A stretch of DNA of 64,000 nt from Pseudomonadota bacterium (GCA_023402175.1 JAEXCN010000395.1:12191-76190), one strand, 5' to 3'. Counted from the first letter of the stretch, positions 51,407 to 61,360 are shown. Translations and numbers: made by a program. Notes: generated by a model from the sequence alone, not told the origin.

Positions 51407-52620
51407 GCACGAAGACGTCGGTTTTCATCGCATCGTTCTCCGCGTGCGCTTCGGTGGCTGCGCTCCTCGGCGCGTGCGCGACCGACGGCGAGACCCGCCC
51501 GGAGGACAAGCCCCCGCCGAGCACGATTCCCGAACCCACGGCAGACGGCGGCGCCGACGCAACGACGGCTGAAGCCGATGCGGGGGCGTGCGCCGATTGC
51601 GACTACTTCCCCGAGACGTGCACGCCCGAGGTGCTCTGTCCGAACGGTCCCTTCGATCCGAAAGGACTCGGCGCAGGGCTCAGCCCAATGGCGCAGATCA
51701 ACGTCATCCGCGGTCGCTCGACGAACGATGTCTGGGTGGCGGGCGCGATGGGGGCACTCGCTCACTTCGACGGGACGTCATGGGCCGTCTCGGATCCCGG
51801 AGCCAAGGAAACCTTGCGTGCGCTCCTGCTGCGCGATTCGGGCGAGATCGTCTTCGGCGAGGTCGCCAAGATCTTCACGCGCGGTCTTCCGGTCGACGAT
51901 GGTGGGACGCCCTCTGCCGGCGGCTGGGTCGTCCGAGATCGTTCCTCGATCGATTTTGAATACGACCCCGAATCTCTGAAGCTCACAGCCGCATGGGCAT
52001 CCCCCGACTCGGAGTGGATTTGGTGCGCGACGACTGCGAAGAGACCGGGAATGGCGAATGGCCTGTGGCGTCTACGTGTCTCGCCCTCCGCACCGCCGGA
52101 GGTCACGGCTGCCCTGCCACCGGGCAGGTGCAGCGAGATCCCGTGTAGCCAGATGCTCGCCCTTCACGGAGCGGCGGCGGACTCGCTGTGGGCGGTGGGA
52201 ATGGGGGGGGCCGCGGTTCGCGTGACGGGTGCCGAGAGCGACACGCCGACCGTGACGCCGTTCAACACCCAGACGTTGAACGCGCTCCAGGGCGTCTGGA
52301 CCGCCTCCGACACGGAAGCGTGGGCGGTGGGCACCCAGGGGACGATCCGGCATTACGCCGGCGACCCGGTGTCCTGGGAGGTCTCGAACGCCCCCACGAA
52401 GGTCGATCTCTTCTCGGTCTGGGGTTCGTCGGGCTCCGACGTATGGGCGGTCGGCGACGACGCGGTCGTCCTCCACTACGACGGAACGAGCTGGTCGCGC
52501 GTGAAAGTCGCCGGCCTCGGACCGCGACGCCCCAAGCTCACCGCCGTATGGCTGGCGGCGCCCGGGCATGTCGTGGTCGGTGGTGAGGGCGTCATTCTTT
52601 CGCTTGGAGGCAAACCATGA
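51403..52620 (+). CDS. Propeller-like surface lipoprotein
   Basis: The ATG at 51403 overlaps the preceding stop (ATGA). The 405-residue product has a lipobox (LLGAC, Cys25), an acidic linker (30-65) and then repeats of the type GRSTNDVWVAGAMGALAHFDGTSW, SDTEAWAVGTQGTIRHYAG and GSDVWAVGDDAVVLHYDGTSW. These DVWAVG...HYDGTSW units are blades of a WD/YVTN-like beta-propeller common in myxobacterial lipoproteins. A binding or adhesive role at the surface is likely; no catalytic site is visible. Confidence 0.85.
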   Translation: MSTKTSVFIASFSACASVAALLGACATDGETRPEDKPPPSTIPEPTADGGADATTAEADAGACADCDYFPETCTPEVLCPNGPFDPKGLGAGLSPMAQINVIRGRSTNDVWVAGAMGALAHFDGTSWAVSDPGAKETLRALLLRDSGEIVFGEVAKIFTRGLPVDDGGTPSAGGWVVRDRSSIDFEYDPESLKLTAAWASPDSEWIWCATTAKRPGMANGLWRLRVSPSAPPEVTAALPPGRCSEIPCSQMLALHGAAADSLWAVGMGGAAVRVTGAESDTPTVTPFNTQTLNALQGVWTASDTEAWAVGTQGTIRHYAGDPVSWEVSNAPTKVDLFSVWGSSGSDVWAVGDDAVVLHYDGTSWSRVKVAGLGPRRPKLTAVWLAAPGHVVVGGEGVILSLGGKP

Positions 52621-53930
52621 GGAGCCCGTTACTCCTCGCATCGATATCGGTCGCGCTTGCGGCAGTGGCCGCGTGCGCCGCATCCGGAGACGACCCTGGC
52701 CCTCGACCGTCCGAGGAAGAGTCCGACGGCGGTCTGTACGGCTCTGACGCCGACGTGCGCGAGGCCGAGGTCGACGTGCCGCCGATCGAGCCGCCGACCT
52801 GCAGCGATGCGGGTTGGTGCGTCACTCCATTCCCCGACTCCGATCTGATGTTCAAAGACATCTGGCCGCTTCCGGGTCGCGCGTTCGCGATCGCCCAGAG
52901 CAAGACACTCGGCGTCAAAGTCCTCGAGTGGGAGGACGCCAGCGCGACGTGGAAATACATCGACGACGACACGCAGAACGACCCCGGATTCGGTGATCAC
53001 GTCGGTCGCATGTGGGCGGCCGGTGACAACGAGCTCTATTTCACCGTCTCGCCGGGGACGATCTACCACGGAACGCGCAAGGCACCCGGCGATGACTGGG
53101 CGTGGTCACGTCACCAGCTCGAGGATCACAGTCCCGACCAGAATCCTTTTCACGATCACGGACATCCGACCTATCGCAATCTCGTCTTCAATGATGCGCG
53201 GCAAACCTATCCTGCGCTCGGAGTTTGGGGGTTCGGATCGGATGACGTCTACGCGTGGTATTCGAATACAATTTACCATCTGACGAGTAGCGACGGCGGA
53301 CCGCTGGAATGGACGCCCGAATACATCGCTGCAGACGTCGATAGTGCCGACGAACATCTCTATGTCCTCGGCGCGGCCGGAACCGATCCCAACGACGTCT
53401 GGTTCTCGATCGCGCGCGACGACGACTCGTTGGATTCAGCGTGTGCCGTCGTCGTCCGCAAGACGTCCGCGGGCTATCAGCGCATCGTCGACGGCACCGT
53501 TGGCTGGTTTCGCATGTGCACGAGCAAGCCCGGGTTTGCATCCGTCGACGGTACCAACGGCTGGCTCACGGATCTCCAGGCCCAGGCGCCGGATCGTTTC
53601 GTGGGTCTCAAAGGTGGCCGCGACGTGGTGCAGATCTCCGTCCAGGGGGACAGCTATGCCGTCGCCACCGAACAAGTCCCTTACACCCTGACGCTCGACA
53701 GGACGCCGTTGTTCTCGCTGTGGAGCGCCCCCGACAGCCGACTCTGGTTGAGCGGCTGGGCCGCCGTCGCGCAGGGCGACGAGGTCTGGGACGGAGGCGC
53801 CTTCCAGCTCTCGACGATTTCGCTCAACGGAGCGCCCCTCGATAGGCCGATGTACCAAGTGCGCGGCATCTCCAGCAGTAACCTCTGGGCAGTCGGAGTC
53901 CGGTATGCGTTCCACAAGACGACTCCTTGA
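52617..53930 (+). CDS. Surface lipoprotein, propeller-like
   Basis: Overlaps the preceding gene by ATGA. The 437-residue product has a lipobox (AVAAC, Cys20), an acidic linker, and a folded part with loose repeats such as MWAAGDNELYFTVSPGTIYHG, GVWGFGSDDVYAWYSNTIYHL and GISSSNLWAVGVRYAFHKT. The pattern resembles the previous gene but is more divergent, and base composition in the middle (53150-53300) is visibly less GC-rich than the surroundings. Function unknown. Confidence 0.8.
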   Translation: MRSPLLLASISVALAAVAACAASGDDPGPRPSEEESDGGLYGSDADVREAEVDVPPIEPPTCSDAGWCVTPFPDSDLMFKDIWPLPGRAFAIAQSKTLGVKVLEWEDASATWKYIDDDTQNDPGFGDHVGRMWAAGDNELYFTVSPGTIYHGTRKAPGDDWAWSRHQLEDHSPDQNPFHDHGHPTYRNLVFNDARQTYPALGVWGFGSDDVYAWYSNTIYHLTSSDGGPLEWTPEYIAADVDSADEHLYVLGAAGTDPNDVWFSIARDDDSLDSACAVVVRKTSAGYQRIVDGTVGWFRMCTSKPGFASVDGTNGWLTDLQAQAPDRFVGLKGGRDVVQISVQGDSYAVATEQVPYTLTLDRTPLFSLWSAPDSRLWLSGWAAVAQGDEVWDGGAFQLSTISLNGAPLDRPMYQVRGISSSNLWAVGVRYAFHKTTP

Positions 53931-55263
53931 TCGGCATTCCTTGGCCGTCGTGATTCTCAGCTGCGTTGGGCCGGCAGGCGCGGCCGCAAGCTGCTCGCGC
54001 GAAGACGTCGAAATGGGGCGCATCGAGTCGGATGCCGGCTCCGATGCGCCCCCGCAGCTCCACGAGGATGCTTCGGTGGACGCTCCGCCGCCCGACGCCG
54101 GCGCCTTCGACGGCGCGCCTCTCCCCGTCGCCTGTGAGTCCACGCCCTGCGCCACGTCGCTCGTCACGACTCTGGGCGCGAACGTCTCCGATCGAAGCGA
54201 GGGTTTCTGTGCCCTCCTCAGTGACGGGACGGTCGCATGCTGGGGCGCCGGTGAAGCAGGCCAGCTCGGTCGCGGCGAGGACGCGTCGATCGCCAACAGC
54301 GCCACGGCTGCACGTGTGGTCGGCCTTTCGGGGATCGTCTCGATCCATCACACCTGCGCGATCGATTCGGCCGGTGCGGTTCACTGCTGGGGAACGGGAC
54401 CGTACCTCGTCGACGATGCTTCGCCTACGAGCATGGAACGCACCCCGGTGAAGCTTCCACTCCCGCGCGCTACGAAGGTGAGCGTCAGCTCCTCGACGGG
54501 GTGCGCCGCCGTCGAGACCGGCGTCGTGTGCTGGGGGCTGAACCACAACGGCCAGATCGCGCCGTTCGACTACGCGTCGTACGGCAAGGTGTTCCCTCCG
54601 CAGGCGATCCCGGTTCCGGCAGGCGCGCCGATCAGCGAGCTCGTGGTCGGTGCGGCCTCGTTCGTCGTCCGCGAGGACGGTTCGAGCTCGAGCTGGGGAG
54701 CGAATCCTCCGCTCGGGCGCGCCTCGCCGTTGTTCCCCGATCCCTTTCCCATGCCGGTGGAGCTCGACGGGATATCGAACATGGATGTGGCGCACGACAA
54801 TGCGTGCGCAGTGGCCGGAGGTATCGGTTATTGCTGGGGAGCAATCATCGAGAGTCCGGGAGAGCCGATCAGCACGACTGAACGGGCAATTCCGGCTCCT
54901 GTCGCGACGCCCACACCGATCGTCCAAATCGCAACGACGCGTACCTTCGTCGATACCGAGTTCGGCGCTCGCATCGTGCAGCCTCAACGATGGTGTGCCA
55001 GTGCTGCCTCCGGCGACGTCTACTGCTGGGGGTACAACGCAAGTGGACAGGTCGGCGACGGGACGAAGAACGATGCCCTGAACGCAGTCAAGGTCGCCGG
55101 CCTGCCGGGGCCCGCGGCTCAGGTGAAGACGACGCCGGACGCGACCTGCGCGCTGTTGACGAGCGGAAAGGTCTATTGCTGGGGGAGCAATTTCTACGGA
55201 CAACTCGGCAATGGGACGATCAAGGTGGCGAGCCTCGTTCCGAAGGAAGTGGTGCTGCCATGA
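53905..55263 (+). CDS. RCC1-repeat lipoprotein
   Basis: The 452-residue product overlaps the preceding gene by 26 bp. A signal sequence ends AAASC (lipobox Cys30), followed by an acidic Asp/Ala/Pro linker. Residues about 90-450 contain RCC1-type units: FCALLSDGTVACWGAGEAGQLG, TCAIDSAGAVHCWG, GCAAVETGVVCWGLNHNGQI, DVYCWGYNASGQVGDG and KVYCWGSNFYGQLGNG, which would form a seven-bladed propeller closed by many Cys pairs. Such RCC1-like surface proteins are widespread in myxobacteria with no proven role. Confidence 0.88.
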   Translation: MRSTRRLLDRHSLAVVILSCVGPAGAAASCSREDVEMGRIESDAGSDAPPQLHEDASVDAPPPDAGAFDGAPLPVACESTPCATSLVTTLGANVSDRSEGFCALLSDGTVACWGAGEAGQLGRGEDASIANSATAARVVGLSGIVSIHHTCAIDSAGAVHCWGTGPYLVDDASPTSMERTPVKLPLPRATKVSVSSSTGCAAVETGVVCWGLNHNGQIAPFDYASYGKVFPPQAIPVPAGAPISELVVGAASFVVREDGSSSSWGANPPLGRASPLFPDPFPMPVELDGISNMDVAHDNACAVAGGIGYCWGAIIESPGEPISTTERAIPAPVATPTPIVQIATTRTFVDTEFGARIVQPQRWCASAASGDVYCWGYNASGQVGDGTKNDALNAVKVAGLPGPAAQVKTTPDATCALLTSGKVYCWGSNFYGQLGNGTIKVASLVPKEVVLP

Positions 55264-57053
55264 AGCGCGCACGGCTCACGCAGGGCAGTCTCATGCTCGC
55301 CGCACTCGGCGTCTCCCTGCTTGCCGCCTCGGCCTGCGGCGACGGGAGGGAAATCTCGTACGACCGCGAGAAGGTCTTCGAGCAAGATGCTGGTGCGGAT
55401 GCCCCGGCGTGTCCATTCCAGTGCTCGCTCGACGGGCGCTCCGTCATCGACACGTGCACCGGGAATGTCGTCGAGACATGTCCGCCCGAGCTCGCGTGCG
55501 GCGAGTCGCGCTGCCAGGAGCCCTGCGCGGCGGCAGCAGCGGATCGAAGCTCGAACGGCTGCGAGTTCTACTTCCAGATGCCGCGATTCACGCGGTCCTT
55601 CCCCCAGTGCTGTTACGCGACATTCATCGTCAACACGTCGACTCTCCCTCTCGATGTCTCGCTCGAGATCGAGGGCAAGTCCATCGACGTCTCGAACGCG
55701 ATGTACCGCACGACGCCGGGTGATTCGGAGCTCATCAAGCACACCGGGCCGATCGGCCCAGGCGACAGCGCGATCCTCTTCGTCGCCGATCGCGACCCCG
55801 AGCTGGCACGTCCCCAGTACGAGCCCGAACGGCTTGGTTGTCCCTTCGGCATCGTCCCCGCCGTGTACCTCGAATCACCGCTTCCGGCCGGCACCGGATT
55901 CGGGTCGGCATTTCACCTGAAGACCAACGTCCCTGCGGGAGTCACGACGATCTACCCATTCGGCGGCGCCGGAAGCCAAATTCCGTCGGCCACGCTCCTC
56001 TCTCCCGTTGCGACGTGGGCGAAGGAGAACATCATCGTCAATGGCTGGGAGGCGAGCTATGCGGGGTACCCCGCTGCACAGATCCTCGCTGCGGAGGACG
56101 GCACCGAGGTGACGGTGATCCCCACGAAGCCTGTCGTCGGCGGAAACGGCGTCCAGAGCACCCCGGCCAAGGTGCCGATGACGTACAAGCTCGAGAAAGG
56201 ACAGATCCTCCAGCTCGCCCAGGTCGAGGAGCTCACGGGCAGCATCGTCACGTCGAACAAGCCGACGAGCATCGTCGGCGGCCATAGCTGCGCGTTCGTT
56301 CCCGCCCGGGGCGGCGCTTGCGACATCCTCGCCCAGCAGCTTCCGCCGTTCGAGCAGTGGGGATCGGAGTACGTCGGCGTCGGCTACCGGCCGCGGCTCG
56401 GCAACGAGCACGAGGAGATGCCCTACCGCATCGTCGCCGCGCGGGATGGGACGCGTCTCGACTACGATCCGGCAGTGCCTCCGGGCGCTCCGACCACGCT
56501 GTCGGCCGGCGAAGTGGCGACGTTCTACGCTGGAACGGGCGACGCCTTCGTCGTTCGCACGCAGGACGCCGAGCACCCGATCTACCTCGCCGCGCTCATG
56601 GTGGGCGGCGATGGTCCGGTGACGGGATCGGGCGCCGGCTACGCTGGCCTCGGCGATCCGGAGTTCGTCAACGTCGTCCCCGCGAAACAATACCTGAGCT
56701 CGTACAGCTTCTACGCGGATCCGACATACGCCGAGACGTCACTCGTCATCGTCCGAGCGAAATCCAACGGCCAGTTCAAAGACGTCTGGCTCGAGTGTGC
56801 CGGCAACCTCACCGGGTTCCAGCCGATCGGCACGCGCGGCGAGTACGAGTTCGTCCGCGTCGATCTCGCCCGCGACGGCCAGCCTGGCCAGACGTTCGGC
56901 GATCGCGTCTGCAAGAATGGCCTGCAACGTATGCGAAGCGACGGGCCCTTCACCGCGACACTGTGGGGCTGGGACGCCTACGCCAGCTACGCCGCGCCCG
57001 GCGGCACGGCTCAGCGGAAGCTCGTGACCACCCCGCTCGTGCCGGTGAACTGA
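55260..57053 (+). CDS. IgGFc-binding-protein-like lipoprotein
   Basis: The ATG at 55260 overlaps the RCC1 gene stop (ATGA). The 597-residue protein has a lipobox (AASAC, Cys26), a short Cys-rich segment (CPFQCSLDGRSVIDTC) and a long domain with NGCEFYFQ, VNTSTLPLDVSLEIEG, AAEDGTEVTVIPTKPV, IVTSNKPTSIVGGHSCAFVP and PPFEQWGSEYVGV. These match the IgGFc-binding protein N-terminal domain found in some bacterial surface proteins. It may act in cell-cell or host-matrix contact. It is the last gene of the lipoprotein operon and ends 16 bp before a convergent gene. Confidence 0.8.
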   Translation: MKRARLTQGSLMLAALGVSLLAASACGDGREISYDREKVFEQDAGADAPACPFQCSLDGRSVIDTCTGNVVETCPPELACGESRCQEPCAAAAADRSSNGCEFYFQMPRFTRSFPQCCYATFIVNTSTLPLDVSLEIEGKSIDVSNAMYRTTPGDSELIKHTGPIGPGDSAILFVADRDPELARPQYEPERLGCPFGIVPAVYLESPLPAGTGFGSAFHLKTNVPAGVTTIYPFGGAGSQIPSATLLSPVATWAKENIIVNGWEASYAGYPAAQILAAEDGTEVTVIPTKPVVGGNGVQSTPAKVPMTYKLEKGQILQLAQVEELTGSIVTSNKPTSIVGGHSCAFVPARGGACDILAQQLPPFEQWGSEYVGVGYRPRLGNEHEEMPYRIVAARDGTRLDYDPAVPPGAPTTLSAGEVATFYAGTGDAFVVRTQDAEHPIYLAALMVGGDGPVTGSGAGYAGLGDPEFVNVVPAKQYLSSYSFYADPTYAETSLVIVRAKSNGQFKDVWLECAGNLTGFQPIGTRGEYEFVRVDLARDGQPGQTFGDRVCKNGLQRMRSDGPFTATLWGWDAYASYAAPGGTAQRKLVTTPLVPVN

Positions 57054-57069
57054 CGTCGAAGATTCGCTT

Positions 57070-58242
57070 TCAACGCGTCGCACGAGACCGCGCCGCGGCG
57101 AGCAGCGTCGTCACGAGGTCGCCGAGCGCACGTGCGCGCGCCTCGTCCTCGCTCTGGAACGCGTCCCCGTTCGCGAGGACGACGGCGCCGGTGCCCGTTT
57201 CCATGTCGAGGTACAGGCCCGTCGAGGCGCCGCTGTCTTCGCCTTCGTGCCCGAGCACCTGCCTGCCTGCGAACGTCCGCGCTTGCCACCCGAGCGCATC
57301 GTCCGGAGCAGCATCGGGGCGCTGCACGCGCAGCATCTCGTCGACGGCGTCCGGGGAGAGGATGCGGACGCCGTCGAGCTCGCCGCGACGCAGGATTGTG
57401 CGCGCGAAACGAGCGAGGTCGCGAGGCGTGGAGAACAGATCGACCACCGGATAGAGCGCATGCGACGGCGGCGAGAGCCGGACGAAGCTCTCCCCGCGTG
57501 AAGCATGCGGCGCGGCGACCTCGGTTCCGTGCGGTAGAGCTCCGTGCCCGAACGCCGTTGCTTGCATCGCCAGCGGCTCGAACACGTGCTCCTTCGCGTG
57601 ATCCCGGAACGGTGTCGCCGTCACGCGCTCCACCGCGAGCGCCGCGAGAGAAGCGCCGACGTTCGAGTACGCCTTCACAATGCCGGGCCGTGCGTCGAGG
57701 AAGACGCCGCGCGATCCTGCATCGGCGAAGTACGTTCCGAGGAAGTCTCCGAGCGCGATCGTGCCGGCCGCGCGCGTCTCGTCGAGGTCGACGATCGCCG
57801 CCGTGTGCGTGAGGAGATGACGCAGCGTGATCGGTCCGGGCCAGCGCGGATGGCGCACGGCGAAGCCGACGTAGGACGAGACGTCCGCGTCGAGCGACAT
57901 CCGCCCCTGCTCGACGAGCTGCATGACGCACGTCGCGATGACGGTCTTCGCGATCGAGGCCGTCTCGAAGGCCGTCGCGTCGCTCGCGACGATCGAGCGC
58001 TCGACGTCGGCGTGCCCGACCGCGCCGCTCGCCTCGAAGTCGCGCCCGACGTAGGCCCAGGCGATCGACGGGACGTGCGCACGTGCGCGAAAGCGCTCGA
58101 CGTCCATGTTCGGGACCGCGGCGCTGGCCCCGTCCGTTCGCGCACTCGGCTCCTGTGCCTGTGCGGCGCTCGTCTCCGCGCACGCCCTGCACGAGCACGT
58201 CAGCGCACCGATCGCCGCGACGAGGAGGAAGGACCTCCGCAC
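57070..58242 (-). CDS. Serine hydrolase of the beta-lactamase (class C/PBP) family, exported
   Basis: The GTG at 58242 begins a 390-residue protein with a signal sequence (VRRSFLLVAAIGALTCSC, with Cys17 and Cys19 as possible lipobox residues). SIAK at 96-99 is the SxxK motif (Ser96, Lys99), YSN at 192-194 the YxN motif and GHEGEDSG near 335 the third box. These define class C beta-lactamase/DD-peptidase-like esterases; whether it acts on beta-lactams, peptidoglycan or esters cannot be told. The longer frame upstream (to 58518) runs through the antisense of the MFS gene and is rejected. It lies 16 bp downstream of the MFS gene on the same strand. Confidence 0.88.
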   Translation of the reverse strand: MRRSFLLVAAIGALTCSCRACAETSAAQAQEPSARTDGASAAVPNMDVERFRARAHVPSIAWAYVGRDFEASGAVGHADVERSIVASDATAFETASIAKTVIATCVMQLVEQGRMSLDADVSSYVGFAVRHPRWPGPITLRHLLTHTAAIVDLDETRAAGTIALGDFLGTYFADAGSRGVFLDARPGIVKAYSNVGASLAALAVERVTATPFRDHAKEHVFEPLAMQATAFGHGALPHGTEVAAPHASRGESFVRLSPPSHALYPVVDLFSTPRDLARFARTILRRGELDGVRILSPDAVDEMLRVQRPDAAPDDALGWQARTFAGRQVLGHEGEDSGASTGLYLDMETGTGAVVLANGDAFQSEDEARARALGDLVTTLLAAARSRATR

Positions 58243-58258
58243 GCGGCCAGCGTAGCAC

Positions 58259-59518
58259 TCACTCGGACGCGACGACGGCCTCGGACCCGGTAGCGCGGGC
58301 GGCATGGCGCGCGGCGCGCTTGGGATCGTCGTTGGCGAACGCGAGCGTGAAGGCGACGAAGGTCGCCCAGATCGCCGCCAGATGGATGAGCATCTCGGCG
58401 CCCCCCATCTTCGTGAAGAACACGCTCGAGATCGGCGGCCCGAGGAGCATGCCGGCGGCGTACGCCGCGTTGTAGAGCGCGTTCGCTCGGCCGAGATCGC
58501 GCTTCGGGACGATGACACCTTGGAGCGCGAGGCTCACCGGCGAGATCGCGGCGAGCGTCGCGCCGGCGACGAAGACGGCGCCGCACATCATGGCGAACGA
58601 CGACAGCAGGACGAAGCTCGCGACCATCGTCCCGCCGATCGCGCCGAGCATCCGCATGACGAGGAGGTGCCCGAGGCGATCGCCGAGGCGGCTGACGATC
58701 GTGGTCGAGAGCAACATCCCGAGCGCGAAGAACGCCGTGATGAGGATGGTGCGCTCCTTCGGCACGCCCTTCGACTCGATGAGGAAGAGCGGCAGGTAGA
58801 GGACGACGCTCGCCTGGAAGTACCCGTAGGAGAACGTCGCGAGGCACGCGGTCTTGATCTTCCAGAGCACAGCGAGCGCGGGCATGCGCGGCGCCCCGTC
58901 GTCCTTTGCGTCCGGCTCGTCGTGCGCGCCGCCGCGGGTGGACGTTCCGTCGAAGCGCGCGAGCACGACGGCGGCGGCCGCCCACGCGAGCAGCCCGGCC
59001 GCGACGAAGCTCCCGCTCGTTCCGGCAGCCTTCACGATGGCCATCGCGAGGAGCGGCCCGAAGACGTACCCGAGACCGAGCGACATCGCGTACAGGCTCA
59101 TGACGAACGCCTTGTTCGTCGCATTCGAGCGTGAGAGCAGCGCCGTCTCCGCCGCGACCCAGATCCCGACGGAGAACGCGCCGTCGAAGAAGCGCGCGAT
59201 CGAGAGCGTCGTCGTGGTCGTCAGGAACGGAAATGCGGAGACGCAGGTCGCATAGCCGGCGAGCGCTACGAGCAACGTCTTCTTCGCCCCGAAGCGCTGG
59301 ACGATCGACCCCGCGGGGATCGAGAAGGACACGATGCCGAGCGCGAAGGCCGCCGCGAGCCCGCCCATCGCGAGCTCGGGGATGCCGTGTTCCTTCAGGT
59401 GGATCGCGAGGACCGCGATCGAGACGCCGTACGCGACTCCCAGGAGGAGGATGGCCGCGTAGATGATCCAGACATTCCAATCCGGGATGCGGTCGAACAG
59501 GCGGCGAGCGAGCGGCAA
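58259..59518 (-). CDS. MFS transporter
   Basis: The 419-residue protein has about 12 hydrophobic helices with a cytosolic loop in the middle (about 195-215, RFDGTSTRGGAHDEPDAKDDGA). RFGAKKTLLVA after helix 2 and RLGDRLGHLLVMRM after helix 8 are the duplicated MFS loop motifs (GxxxDRxGR-like). Substrate unknown; drug or metabolite efflux and sugar uptake are both possible. It is followed on the same strand by the serine hydrolase, which suggests a pair such as efflux plus hydrolysis (inference). Confidence 0.88.
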   Translation of the reverse strand: MPLARRLFDRIPDWNVWIIYAAILLLGVAYGVSIAVLAIHLKEHGIPELAMGGLAAAFALGIVSFSIPAGSIVQRFGAKKTLLVALAGYATCVSAFPFLTTTTTLSIARFFDGAFSVGIWVAAETALLSRSNATNKAFVMSLYAMSLGLGYVFGPLLAMAIVKAAGTSGSFVAAGLLAWAAAAVVLARFDGTSTRGGAHDEPDAKDDGAPRMPALAVLWKIKTACLATFSYGYFQASVVLYLPLFLIESKGVPKERTILITAFFALGMLLSTTIVSRLGDRLGHLLVMRMLGAIGGTMVASFVLLSSFAMMCGAVFVAGATLAAISPVSLALQGVIVPKRDLGRANALYNAAYAAGMLLGPPISSVFFTKMGGAEMLIHLAAIWATFVAFTLAFANDDPKRAARHAARATGSEAVVASE

Positions 59519-59566
59519 GGCGCTCGGAGTTCTATCCTGCGCTGCACCCGCCGAGAAGAAGCTTGT

Positions 59567-61162
59567 TCACCTGTCCGTGATCGTCACCTTCGTCGCTGCG
59601 CGCGAGGGCTTGTACTCGTTGTCGAGCTCGCCATCGACGACGCGCATCGCCTCGGTGTCCTGCGCTGCGACGAGCAGATCGCGGTAGCTCGCGGTCGCGC
59701 CGTTCAGGAGCGAGACGAGGAACTTGCCGTTCGCATAGCCGCCGCGCCACGCGGGCGCCTCGATGCCGTTCGTGATGAGGTCGAGGTTCTTCGTCCCACC
59801 TTGCTTCAGCGGGAGATAGTCCTTGTTGTAATAGTTGTAGGATACACAACCGTCCATCCACATGATCTGGTAGCTGGCCGGGAAGTCGTCCGCGGTGAAG
59901 TTCCGCGGGTCGAGCGGGCCGTAACCAATGCTGGAGTGGCCGTTGTAGATGAAGACGTCGGAGTTCCTCGTCGCGAACTTGTGCGGCGCGGAGCTCGAGC
60001 CGGCGCCGTAGTAGAACATCATCTGGATCGCGAAGTCGCGCGGCGACTCGCTCCCGACCTGGACGCGGATCGGCTTTTCGACCGTGACCCACTTCTTGTA
60101 GATGCGCTCGGAGAACTGCTTCTGCAGTGCGGCCCCGTCCTGGTAGGAGAGGCCAAGGCTCGAGCCACCCGTCTTCAGCCGCACGAGATCGGCGAACGAC
60201 GGCGACTCGATGACGCGTCCCGACGGCAGCGTGAAGCGCGCGAGATCGACCTCGTCGGGGCCGGGCGCGAGCTTGAAGTCACCCTGCGCGCGCATCACGA
60301 GATCGAGCGCGGTCATGAGCTCGCCCCAGTTGAAATCGCGCGAGGGATCCGCGTTGACGTCGTGGTCGATCATGCCGAACACGAGCCCGATGACGAGCTT
60401 GTCCGACTTGACGCCGCCCTTGTAGAGGCGGTGGTAGTCCGCATACGAGCTCCCGCGGTTCGTCTTGTCGGCGCCGAGCTTCGCGGTGATCGGGAGATAG
60501 AGCCGGTCGACCTGGCTCTTCGGGACCTCGTTCTGCGGATCCTGGAGGCGCGCACGATCGGCGTCGACCTTCTCCTGCTCGGTGCGAATCGCGTTCTGAC
60601 ACTGCGGGAGGTTCGGCTCGAAGACGTACCAGGCGCTCGACGCGAACTCGCGCGCGTGCGAGTCGTTCGTCGTGCATTCGCTGAGCACGCGCTCGAGCTG
60701 CGAACGGTAGCTCGGGCTCATCAGCGCGAGGGGCGCCGTCGAGCGATTGGCGTACGAGAGGCCGACGATGGCGTCGTCCTTGTACGTGTACTTCACTTCG
60801 ACCATCTCGCGCGCGGGACCGCCTGCCGGATCGATCACCTTCACGTTTCGCTTCACGAACGTGCTCGCGTCGATCTCGCGAAGCTCGCGCGACTTCACGG
60901 CCAGCTCCGACGTGCGGAGCGGACCGAATGCGGTCTGAGCCTGCGTGCGAACCGTCTGGAGGACCGCCTCGTCCCTCGTCCCCGGCTCGACGAAGACGGT
61001 GCCGACGAACTCGAGGGTCCGCGCGCGTGCCGTGATGCTCGTGAGATCGTCCTCGCCTTCGTCGGTCATCTCCTCGTCGGTCGCCGCGCACGCGGCGGTG
61101 GAAGCGAGGAGGCCGAGAGCAAGAGCACCAAGAGCGGTCCGAAGAGCACGGGGCGCGAACAT
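59567..61162 (-). CDS. Lipoprotein of unknown function with a possible His/Cys dyad
   Basis: The 531-residue protein has a lipobox (TAAC, Cys25) and an N-terminal part (about 30-250) without known motifs. In the C-terminal third, VFIYNGHSSIGYGP (His409) and WMDGCVSYNYYN (Cys439) follow hydrophobic strands. A buried His-small pair and a Cys about 30 residues later after a strand is the catalytic layout of clan CD peptidases such as gingipains and caspases, so a protease-like fold is possible. The family usually has His-Gly rather than His-Ser. I rate the fold as a hypothesis; the gene itself is secure. Confidence 0.8.
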   Translation of the reverse strand: MFAPRALRTALGALALGLLASTAACAATDEEMTDEGEDDLTSITARARTLEFVGTVFVEPGTRDEAVLQTVRTQAQTAFGPLRTSELAVKSRELREIDASTFVKRNVKVIDPAGGPAREMVEVKYTYKDDAIVGLSYANRSTAPLALMSPSYRSQLERVLSECTTNDSHAREFASSAWYVFEPNLPQCQNAIRTEQEKVDADRARLQDPQNEVPKSQVDRLYLPITAKLGADKTNRGSSYADYHRLYKGGVKSDKLVIGLVFGMIDHDVNADPSRDFNWGELMTALDLVMRAQGDFKLAPGPDEVDLARFTLPSGRVIESPSFADLVRLKTGGSSLGLSYQDGAALQKQFSERIYKKWVTVEKPIRVQVGSESPRDFAIQMMFYYGAGSSSAPHKFATRNSDVFIYNGHSSIGYGPLDPRNFTADDFPASYQIMWMDGCVSYNYYNKDYLPLKQGGTKNLDLITNGIEAPAWRGGYANGKFLVSLLNGATASYRDLLVAAQDTEAMRVVDGELDNEYKPSRAATKVTITDR

Positions 61163-61360
61163 GCCGAGCCTTGCTACAGGATGTGTGCCTGATGCCTACA
61201 CGAGTGCGCGCTCGGAAATGACTCCGTTAACGAGGAGAGGGGGCGCGCTCGGATCCATGTGCGTGGATGGCGGAGGATCCGAAGTGGATCAGCGAAGATC
61301 CGCAGCCTTTCGGCAGCGTCTCGATCGGCTGGCCGCCGCCGACCACACGGAAGAGGTCGC

